DNA of 7,129 bases from Candidatus Thiodictyon intracellulare (GTDB taxonomy: Bacteria > Pseudomonadota > Gammaproteobacteria > Chromatiales > Chromatiaceae). Positions 1 to 6,057 of this stretch are shown piece after piece. Every line of letters begins with the position of its first letter. Positions within the stretch are counted from its first letter, which is position 1. The notes beneath the pieces are model-generated. The model was not told where the DNA came from and ran no database searches. It was given only the letters and a program-made list of their open reading frames with translations. The DNA lies in contig JADNEJ010000012.1 in NCBI GenBank assembly GCA_016292295.1, forward strand, positions 1 through 7,129. The letters run 5' to 3'. Made by a program: the position numbers and the translations under genes.

Positions 1-97
1 ACACGACCGCCTTGATACGGTCGGCCTCGCGCTGGTCGCGCGTACGCCGGTGGGCCGCACGCAGCTCGGCGAGTTGTTCGGTTGAGAGGGTATATAG
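1..97 (-). pseudogene. IS630-family transposase, N-terminal fragment (runs off left edge)
   Basis: The minus strand reads LYTLSTEQLAELRAAHRRTR and then DQREADRIKAVV up to the window edge. This resembles the N-terminal helix-turn-helix start of IS630-type transposases (a ...EQxAELRAxHRxTRDxREADRIKAVV pattern, recalled from the family and not searched). Only about 32 of the roughly 340 residues usual for the family are visible. No ATG, GTG or TTG start is in frame: a TGA stop at 98-100 directly precedes the first CTA codon, so the start is lost or the frame is broken. The piece is GC-rich and belongs to a different lineage from the AT-rich IS630 transposase at the right edge. The segment 98-190 just outside it is AT-richer and probably contains the insertion sequence end, but I could not fix an end or a TA duplication. 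Confidence 0.55.
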
Positions 98-192
98 TCA
101 AGCATAGGGACGATAATATATCGACGTCGGCCGGTTACGCTAGGCTCCTGAGCGATAATCTCAGATGAGACGTGTATATAAATTTCAGCAGG

Positions 193-270
193 TTAAATCA
201 GATCGCGCAAGGTAAAACTGCTCTTTCTAGGGTGATAGGCGTGGACGAGTTCCAGGTCGGTGGGGGTCAT
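193..270 (-). CDS. Tiny ORF of 25 codons, doubtful
   Basis: An ATG at 268-270 opens a 25-residue frame starting MTPTDLELVHAY and ending at a TAA at 193-195. It lies 89 bp downstream of the glycosylase gene on the same strand. The first twelve codons look like ordinary GC-rich host coding sequence. The rest (HPRKSSFTLRDLI) is encoded by AT-rich DNA that resembles an insertion-sequence end. It may be the 5' stub of a host gene cut off by an insertion. I do not recognise the protein, there is no clear ribosome binding site, and it may not be a gene. The stretch 98-359 otherwise holds no supportable gene. Confidence 0.2.
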   Translation of the reverse strand: MTPTDLELVHAYHPRKSSFTLRDLI

Positions 271-359
271 GGGGGCCTCGGGGTTTGTCCAGCGCAAGAG
301 ATGGGAATCGCTCCTACTCTGCCAATCCTACGGGAATATTTGCCAGTCCTGCAGCCCTG

Positions 360-1391
360 TCACGAGCGCGCACGCGCATTCGTGAGCAAGGCATGATCCT
401 GTTCATGGGCCGCCGGGCAGCCGCCGTGCAGACAGCAAGCGTCGCAGCGCGGGTGTTTGCGGCAGACCTCCTTGCCGTGGCGCACGATCAGTGCGTGATA
501 GGCGTTGCAGAGCTGCACGTCCGCGCCCAGGGCGGTCTCGAAGGCCGCGCGGATGGTCTCGTAGCCCTCGTCGCCGCGCAGCAGGCGCAGCCGGGTAAAG
601 ACCCGCCTAGTGTAGGCGTCGACCACGAAGACCGGGCGCTCGAAGGCATAGAGCAGCATGTCGTCGGCGGTCTCCGGTCCCACGCCCGCGATTTCCAGCA
701 GGTGCCGACGCAGTTGCGCGGTGTCCAGAGCGCCGAGCCACGGCAGCCCGCCGGCCGCCAGGAAGCCCTCGCAGAAGGACCGCAAGCGCCGCGCCTTGAT
801 GTTGAAATAGCCCGACGGGCGCAGCGCATCCGCCAGGTCCGCTTCATCCAGGGCCATGATCGCCTCGGCCGTCAGCGCGATGCGCCCGGTCAGGCGCGCC
901 AGTGCCTGCTCCACGTTGGACCAGGCGGTGTTCTGGGTCAGCACGGCACCGACCATGACCTCGAAGGGGGTCTGCGCCGGCCACCACCCCTGGGGGCCAT
1001 AGGTGGCCTCCAGGGCCGCGTAGACCGCACGGCAGTGCTCGGGATTCAAGGTCCTGGGTCGCTCGGCGAAGGACGACCGCGCCACTATTTTTTTCTGTTT
1101 GGTCACACGCATAACCCGCTCGACATATTCGTCTTCAGTGATGGTACCGTCTCTATTGACATCCCAGAACCGGCAGCTCTTCTCGGCGATGGCCCGATCG
1201 CTGAAGATAGACTTGCACTCCGCGATGGAAATAGTTCCGTCCTGGTCGGCGTCCGCCTGCGCCAGCAACTGGGCATAGACCACCCTGACCGTTTCCTGCG
1301 ACGGGGCGGCGGCCTGACCGACACCGACCAGGCCCGTCATGGCTACGAGCACCAGTCGGGGGTTGTGAAGTGTCTCGTGTTGATCTCCCAT
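360..1391 (-). CDS. Secreted EF-hand protein fused in frame to an endonuclease III-like (HhH-GPD) DNA glycosylase
   Basis: One open frame of 343 codons from the ATG at 1389-1391 (a GTG at 1404-1406 is also in frame). Residues 1-29 resemble a signal peptide: hydrophobic LVLVAMTGLVGVG, then AAA. Two canonical EF-hand loops follow, residues 47-58 (DADQDGTISIAE) and 77-88 (DVNRDGTITEDE), which bind calcium in this family. From about residue 103 the protein is an HhH-GPD DNA glycosylase. It has the helix-hairpin-helix motif GVGPETAD at 236-243, the catalytic Asp in VVDAYTRRV (D258), and a C-terminal 4Fe-4S cysteine set C310-X5-C316-X2-C319-X5-C325. The position of the endonuclease III catalytic lysine holds Glu240, so a monofunctional base excision glycosylase (MagIII-like) is likelier than an AP lyase. 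A signal peptide on a DNA repair enzyme makes no cellular sense. The junction is an A7 run, and with A6 the EF-hand gene would end at TAG overlapping a GTG start (TAGTG) for a normal 241-residue glycosylase at 360-1085. Two separate genes are the likely ancestral state. The domain calls are firm; the fusion is doubtful. Confidence 0.85.
   Translation of the reverse strand: MGDQHETLHNPRLVLVAMTGLVGVGQAAAPSQETVRVVYAQLLAQADADQDGTISIAECKSIFSDRAIAEKSCRFWDVNRDGTITEDEYVERVMRVTKQKKIVARSSFAERPRTLNPEHCRAVYAALEATYGPQGWWPAQTPFEVMVGAVLTQNTAWSNVEQALARLTGRIALTAEAIMALDEADLADALRPSGYFNIKARRLRSFCEGFLAAGGLPWLGALDTAQLRRHLLEIAGVGPETADDMLLYAFERPVFVVDAYTRRVFTRLRLLRGDEGYETIRAAFETALGADVQLCNAYHALIVRHGKEVCRKHPRCDACCLHGGCPAAHEQDHALLTNARARS
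1088..1094 (-). other. A7 homopolymer at the junction of the EF-hand and glycosylase parts
   Basis: Seven T on the plus strand (A7 on the coding strand) lie in the linker codons K-K-I of the fused ORF. Loss of one A turns AAA AAA ATA GTG into AAA AAA TAG TG. This ends the EF-hand protein after KQKK and leaves a GTG start (1083-1085) for the glycosylase in its own frame, overlapping the stop. Translational coupling by such an overlap is common in operons. The run could be a real slippage mutation, a sequencing error, or, less likely, a slippery site for frameshifting. Confidence 0.6.
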
Positions 1392-1417
1392 GTGGAAAAA
1401 ATGCACTGTGTCAGCGG

Positions 1418-1633
1418 CTATTTGGCGAGGTATGCCTGCTTGCCGGGAGAAGCCCCCGCGAGCCAGTCTTCGAGTTTAGCGCCGAAGGGCTCGGCGACCT
1501 TGCACTCGACCGCAATCGAGGCAAGGTTGGCACCGGCGCGCGCCGAGCAGCCTGTGCGCCAGTGCCTGGTGGGTGCGGCGAGGCGCTGGGCCCATTGGTC
1601 GGCAGTGGTGGCGGGGAAGTCAATGTGGTGCAC
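1418..1633 (-). pseudogene. Short remnant of an unassigned protein, apparently internally deleted
   Basis: A 71-codon frame starts at GTG 1631-1633, four bases after the CHAT gene stop, and ends with TAG. The start reads HHIDFPATTADQWAQRLAAP then TRHWRTGCSAR; the end reads ECKVAEPFGAKLEDWLAGAS then PGKQAYLAK. From memory, both halves resemble the two ends of a longer family in which HWxTGYSA near the N-terminus and EGKVxExFG...W...PGKxxRL near the C-terminus are separated by about 50-100 residues (DUF6946-like). The two motifs are here joined directly by AGANLASIAV, so an internal deletion is likely. The tight spacing suggests it was the last gene of the caspase-CHAT operon. The function is unknown. 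It could also be an intact small protein. Confidence 0.45.
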
Positions 1634-3735
1634 TTGATCAGATCGCTGCCCGGATCTCGCCCAAGGCGCGAAGCACCGGCACGGGTAGCCCCTCGCCCAC
1701 GGCGATGAGGAAGTCCAGGTATTCCTGCACCGTGACGACCTCCCAGGGGCTGGCGCCGCCGTCCACGGCGGCCCGGTAGAGGTCGATGATGCGCAGTGCC
1801 GCGGCGGGCTGCGGCTTGGTCTGGGTCAGCAGCAGTGCGATCTCGTTGTCGGCCATGGCCACGGAGTTGTTGAAGCTGGGCTCTGTGGCGTTGCGCGCGG
1901 CGGCCTGTTGGATCATGGCGCGCAGCTCATCGGGCAGGCCGGCCTGCCAGTCCGCGACCGGGGCCGAGGCCTCGGCAAGGACCTTCACTGCCGCTCACAG
2001 CGGGAAGTAGCGTGGGTTAGGCGCCGCCGCTTTGGCCAGCGCCTGGGCCAGATGGCCCTCCATGTTGACCAGGGCCTCGCGGCGGGCGCGCGGTTCGATT
2101 TGGAGCCAGGCGAGGTAGCGGAAGGCGTTGCCCAGGGTGCTTAGCCGTTCCACGGTCGCGACATGCTGACAGACCAGAGTCAGTTCACCGATGCTGGCCT
2201 CGATCCGCCTGATCAGGTCCGTCCGCTGGTTCTCCTTCTGCTCGCCTGCGGGTGCGTTGCGCAGGGCCAGCTATTGCTCGCCGACCAGCCGCACCCGGAA
2301 GTCGTTGCACAGTCCCAGGACGCATAGCGCGCAGTCACTGGTCTCCGCCTGGAGCGCCCGTTCCAGCCAGGTTACCGCCTGGGGCATAGTCGCGCGTCTA
2401 ACCCCAGGCGAGCCCCAGGGCGGCGGCCAGGTCCGTCAGCGCCATCCAGGTGGCACGTTCGGTGTCCGGGATGACGGCGACCAGGCGCTCGATGTCGGCG
2501 CTCAGGTCGGCCGTGGCCGCCGCGTCATCGCTCCCCGCGTGGACCTGCATCCGGATGCGTTGGCTCAGGTTTTCCAGGTCGGTGAGCAATTCGCCAGAGT
2601 CGTGGTAGGGCTGGCTGGCGGCGCGCGCGCTCTATCGGCTGTATCCGCAGGCGATAGGCAGGGTCTCCGTACCACTGATACGCACCCCCGATGTTGACAT
2701 CGGGGAAGCGCTGCCAGACCTCCGTCCGGGTCGTCCGCACGGCCTCGCCGTAGGGCTCACCGCTCAGCAGCCCGGTGTAGAAGCGTTCGGCAAAGCTCAA
2801 GCTCGCCTGGTCGTTCACCGCCCAGTCCGCCGCGATCACCGCCTTGACCCCCGTGCGAATGAACTGCACCGCCAGGTTCGCTGCCAACTCGTTGTAGCGC
2901 GGCGGCACACTGTGCCCTGGGTCTTGTCCAGGTGGCAGCAGTTGATGAAGACCAGTTCCGGCACCCAGCGCATCTGTTCCATGTCGCCGGGGGTGAGGAA
3001 GGTCTCACGGCCGATGACCATCCCAGAGAGTCATTTCGCCCGTGCCGTCGATGCCTGACCGCAGGCGAGGCAGGCGGCGGGGGTGGCGGCGGACACCGGG
3101 AATTCGTGTACACCGTGGCCGGCCAGGTGCAGGATGCGCCAGGCGTCCTTGTGCAGCCCACTCAGGATGGTGTCGGCCTCTTCGTCGATACAGTCCCGGA
3201 CCAGGTAGTCGTTGGCGCGCAGCAGCCCGATCACCAGGTTGGCCTCGTCGCGGGCGCCGGGCAGATCGCCGAAGGCGTCCCAGTCATTCAGGTTGGGGTT
3301 GCCCACGACAAAGGCGCGAGGCTGGGTGGCGTGGTCTGGGTGGGGGCGATAGCGCGAGGTCTTGAGCTGGTGCACCATCCCGACGCTGACCGCGGGTGGG
3401 CGCACGCTGTGGCTCCAGCGGTCCTCCAGGAGCTCTCAGGGGAAGCGGGCGGAGGTCTCGTCTACCAACAGCACCAGGTTCCTCTGCCGCGGTGCCAGTT
3501 CACGCAGGCGATTGGGCAGGAGAATCTCGAACAGGGTCTTGGCCGCCTCGGTGTTGGCGGCATCACTGCGTGAGGCGCGCGATGAAGCTGTCGGCCAGCC
3601 GCAACTGACCGGCGGCCAGGGTGACTTCGGCGCGCGCCCGGTCGGTGGAGGCGATGAAGCGCAGTGCCTCGCCGCCGTCCCGGCCCGTGCCCTCCTCAGA
3701 TGATTTCCAGTCGCTGCCACCAGTCCGGGGCCTCT

Positions 3736-3767
3736 TCACAGCGGATCCGCCTCACAGCGGATCCGCC
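3736..3767. repeat. Perfect 16-bp tandem duplication inside the CHAT gene
   Basis: The unit TCACAGCGGATCCGCC occurs at 3736-3751 and again at 3752-3767. On the coding strand the frame runs GQRRIRCEADPL and stops at 3736-3738. Deleting one unit gives GQRRIRCEEAPDWWQRLEI, continuing the protein. The duplication is therefore a mutation that shifted the frame (16 is not a multiple of three), not an original part of the gene. Confidence 0.9.
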
Positions 3768-4416
3768 GCTGTCCGTCCTCACCCGCCTCGATCAGCCGCT
3801 GCAGCCAGTCCACCCGTGCCGCCACTTGGGTGTCCTTCAGCACCCCCTCCAGTGCCTGCACGGCGGCAATAGCAAGGTCTTGATAAATATCCAGGAACTC
3901 GAGGTAGGCGATGGCCACCCTCGACCCGAGTCCGGACTCCCGCAGACGGTTCGCGGCGGCCAGGGCGCCGTTCAGGATTGCCTTCACGGAGTCGGCCACG
4001 ATTATGCCTCCGGCCCGAAGCCCACCAGCAGGCAGGAGACGGTTGCGGACCTGACCGTGCCCGCGGCGCTGAAGCACCCATCCGGCCACCGGGAGATCCG
4101 TAGCGCATAATCGACCAGAGTGTCCCTGACCACCGTCTCCAGGAGCCCTGGGGCCAGGTCCCCGACCTGACCGAGCCCCACCACCAGGGCCCCCGCCGGC
4201 CGCCCCCGCGGGTCTTCGTTGAAAAACAGGGTATGGGTGTCCGGCAGTCCCGGGTAGAGTCCAAGCTGCATCCGCTCGCTCAGGGCCTTGTTGAGCCGCT
4301 GGTCCAGGGCCCGCTCGGCACTGACGATGGTGCCCCCCAGATAGTGCCAGGCCAGGACCGGATAGCGTGCATAGCCCAGGTCGCCGTGGCGGATGCCGCC
4401 CCGGATGACCGGTGTT

Positions 4417-4443
4417 GCCGCCGGACCCTCCGGGTCCGGCGGC
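4417..4443. other. Strong GC hairpin within the CHAT N-terminal low-complexity region
   Basis: GCCGCCGGACCC at 4417-4428 and its exact reverse complement at 4432-4443 are separated by three bases, giving a 12-bp perfect stem. A second, weaker inverted repeat (GGGTCCC at 4606-4612 and GGGACCC at 4619-4625) lies nearby. There is no T run, so this is not a canonical terminator. It lies in Pro/Gly/Ala-rich codons (PPDPEGPAAT), and codon composition alone may explain it. Confidence 0.4.
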
Positions 4444-4766
4444 GCCTCGGCGCCGCGGTCCGGGGGCGCCGCCTGGTCCGCGTCAGGGATGGCAGCGGTC
4501 GGCGGGGTCTCGGGCAGGGGAGAAGCCTGGTCTCCGTCCGGCGTGCCGTCCGCCGCGTCCGCGGCGTTCACCGACTCGGATCCGCGGCGACGGCCGGGTC
4601 CTAGTGGGTCCCGGGGTCGGGACCCGGCGTCACCCCCGCCGACACCGGTTCCGGGGTGTTCTGACTGGTGGCGGGCGTCCCTGCCCCTGCGGTTGCATCG
4701 CGGCTGCGCTGTTCTGGTTCGTGGCCATGGCAGGGTTCCCTCTTACCCTAAGGTTGGAAACGCGAA

Positions 4767-5691
4767 CTACTCGAAGACCCCGAAGCGCCGCGCCGTGGCG
4801 CTGCCCATGATCTGCGGGGTTTGGGTCAGCCGGTTGCTCGGTAGATACTGCCGGATGACATTACATCAGGCGTCGTAGTTGGCTGGTTTGAGCGGCCTTG
4901 ATCATAATTCCGCCCACCTTGTTCAGTTCCAGCGTCGCTGTTCCCTTGCAGAACATTGTTTTACGCGCGAAAACCCACATGAGCCGGCCGGCCTTGGGCG
5001 GATTTGTGATCAAGGCCGGTTTGAGCTCGCACAGTGTCTTCAGGGCATAGTAGGTGAAGGCTCCGTTGGGTCAGCCCTGGAAGCTAGTGTCGAAGGAGTA
5101 TTCGGTGTCCTTGCAGCCGGCCAGGAGCGGGTCGCCGCCGGTGCGCTTGATCCCGCTCACTACCCGCGGGGCCGCGGCCCCGGTCGGGGGCAGTTCGCCC
5201 TTGGACATCCAGTCCGATAGCGGCATGAAGCGGGCGCGCGTCTTGCCCGCGTCCAGGTCGTCCTCCCGCCCGCGGATCATCGAACCGGAATGGCAACTGT
5301 CGGAGGTCAACAGGATGTGCACCCCGGTGCCGGCGGACCTGAAGAGGGTGCCGATCTCGTCGTCCAGGAGCGGCCCATTGGTGCCGATATCATAGAGGCA
5401 GAGCGCCTCGTCGCGCCCGTCCAGTTCGTCGCCGGAGCTGTTCGGCGCCCAGGTGCCGTGTCCGGAGTAGGTGAACAGCAGGGTGTTACCGCTGCGGGCG
5501 CTGCCGCTCAGGTCACGGATGGCAGTCACCATGGTCGCCTTGGTGGCCTGCCCGTTCAGCATCCTGGTCACCGCGAAACTGCGCTTGCCCAGTTCTACCG
5601 ACCAGTCATTGGCGTCGTTGACGCAGCACTTCAGGTCGTTGGCGGTGCCGGGATAGTCGTTGATGCCGATGTACAGTGCCTTCTTGGTCAT
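4767..5691 (-). pseudogene. Caspase-like protease (peptidase C14, orthocaspase), interrupted by a MITE and two nonsense codons
   Basis: The frame opens at ATG 5689-5691 (MTKKALYIGINDYPG), with GGAG about eleven bases upstream. It carries a caspase p20 domain: the early (V)GI.DY strand and CCVNDAND, catalytic His78 in TYSGHG, the DGRDEALCLYD loop (91-101) typical of type I metacaspases and orthocaspases, and catalytic Cys133 in LLTSDSCHSG. Members cleave after basic residues. It reads 206 codons to a TGA at 5071-5073 (FQG*PNGAFTYYALKTLCELKP), and is then interrupted by the 124-bp element at 4894-5017. Removing the element and one 9-bp target duplication leaves 792 bp, exactly 264 codons. These continue KPANYDA*CNVIRQYLPSNR and LTQTPQIMGSATARRFGVFE to TAG 4767-4769, the usual C14 C-terminus. 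A second nonsense codon (TGA 4866-4868, probably from TGG) lies after the element. It is the first gene of a caspase-CHAT pair. The first 206 residues hold both catalytic residues, so a truncated product might still fold, but loss of function is likelier. Confidence 0.92.
4894..5017 (+). mobile_element. MITE-like element, copy 1 (124 bp, inside the caspase gene)
   Basis: The ends are inverted repeats of about 23 bp with two mismatches: GGCCTTGATCA at 4894-4904 and TGATCAAGGCC at 5007-5017, continuing inward to CCGCCCA and TGGGCGG. Perfect 9-bp direct repeats GGTTTGAGC flank it at 4885-4893 and 5018-5026 and are the target-site duplication. Excision with one duplication restores the caspase frame. 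It contains no ORF of its own and so needs a transposase supplied elsewhere. The inner sequence matches the copies at 5926 and 6538. A 9-bp duplication is known for IS10/IS50-type members of the IS4 family and some others; the parent element is not identified. Confidence 0.9.
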
Positions 5692-5925
5692 GGGGTTTGT
5701 TCTCCGTCGTTTGCCTCATTGGTTGATAGCGACCCGCGGTCTCAAGGTAGCGGCGCGCGACCTGGTCCGCTACCGCAGCAGTTTGGTTGGTGAAGGCCGG
5801 TTGTGCAATATCCGCGGTCGCGGATCTCGGTCAGGCGGTGGCGGGTAGCGGTGTCGGAAAGGGCCTAGTACTAAACGATGGAAATTCTAATTCTATTTCT
5901 GGGAGTATGTTGTAAATTCACTAGT
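5692..5925 (-). promoter_or_regulatory. Upstream region of the caspase gene, with a 16-bp palindrome
   Basis: This non-coding stretch precedes the caspase start. It is GC-rich up to about 5865 and AT-rich from there to the element copy at 5926. The palindrome ATCCGCG-GT-CGCGGAT (5810-5825) lies about 120 bp upstream of the ATG and is shaped like an operator for a dimeric repressor. A second inverted repeat, GTAGCGG (5747-5753) with CCGCTAC (5767-5773), could form a stem-loop in the leader. No promoter boxes with good spacing were found, and no regulator gene is in the window. No protein in this stretch is recognisable. Confidence 0.3.
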
Positions 5926-6057
5926 AGCCTTGATCATAATTCCGCCCACCTTGTTCAGTTCCGGCGTCGCCGCTCCCGTGCAGAACATGGCCTTGCGCGC
6001 GCAAACCCACATGGGCCAGCGGGCCAGCCGGTTTTGGGCGGATTTATGATCAAGGAC
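5926..6057 (+). mobile_element. MITE-like element, copy 2 (132 bp)
   Basis: Same orientation as copy 1, with GCCTTGATCATAATTCCGCC from 5927 and TGATCAAGG ending at 6055. The outermost bases have decayed (A for G at 5926, A for C at 6056). It is 8 bp longer than copy 1, explained by a tandem 8-bp duplication GGGCCAGC at 6013-6020 and 6021-6028. The 9-bp flanks (TTCACTAGT and TTGTTATGC) do not match, so this copy has no target duplication. That points to a later deletion or recombination next to it. It separates the caspase upstream region from the IS4 remnant. Confidence 0.85.

Larger units (their letters stand above)
1638..4728 (-). pseudogene. CHAT-domain cysteine protease with helical C-terminal tail, multiply disrupted
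   Basis: This is one ancestral gene of about 1030 codons, now scattered over all three minus frames. The likely start is ATG 4726-4728, with GAGG about ten bases upstream and 38 bp after the caspase stop. Order: a low-complexity Ala/Pro/Thr/Gly N-terminus (about 4430-4728); a conserved region with RHGDLGYARYPVLAWHYLGG and DPRGRPAGALVVGLGQVGDL (about 4090-4430); SVKAILNGALAAANRLRESG (3736-4010); TLFEILLPNRLRELAPRQRN (about 3440-3560); then the CHAT fold. The catalytic His motif HLAGHGVHE is at about 3106-3130 and the Cys motif FINCCHL at about 2929-2949, ending in AVNDQASLSFAERFYTGLLS and GDPAYRLR (about 2645). A helical, TPR-like tail follows to AI and TGA at 1638. Lesions seen: stops at 3436-3438 (P*ELLEDRWS), 2398-2400, 2271-2273 (GEQ*LAL) and 1995-1997 (PL*AAVK), a 16-bp duplication at 3736-3767, and frame changes near 4670, 4008, 3695, 3570, 3060, 3025, 2910, 2630 and 2388. 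CHAT proteases are clan-CD peptidases used in bacterial defence and cell death. Confidence 0.88.

Noticed and set aside
159..170. 12-bp palindrome TCTCAGATGAGA near the left IS630 fragment
   Set aside because: It is short, isolated and not clearly placed relative to any gene or element end.
285..1637. A 450-codon plus-strand open frame
   Set aside because: It lies antisense to the EF-hand/glycosylase frame, which carries clear domain motifs. The plus-strand product is a low-complexity, GC-driven shadow with no recognisable domain.
2932..3573. A 213-codon plus-strand open frame
   Set aside because: It is antisense to the CHAT catalytic region, whose motifs (HLAGHG, NCCH) are on the minus strand.
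1638..4728. Programmed frameshifting to explain the multi-frame CHAT gene
   Set aside because: There are roughly a dozen independent lesions, including nonsense codons and a 16-bp duplication. Recoding cannot account for so many.
1638..5691. Assignment to the Craspase (type III-E CRISPR TPR-CHAT) or gasdermin systems
   Set aside because: No gRAMP, cas gene, CRISPR array or gasdermin gene is in the window; the CHAT domain alone does not identify the system.
5884..5916. Possible promoter for the caspase gene (TTTACA and TAGAAT on the minus strand)
   Set aside because: The spacing is 15 or 21 bp instead of about 17, the site is about 200 bp from the start codon, and it lies in AT-rich DNA that may belong to an insertion-sequence end.
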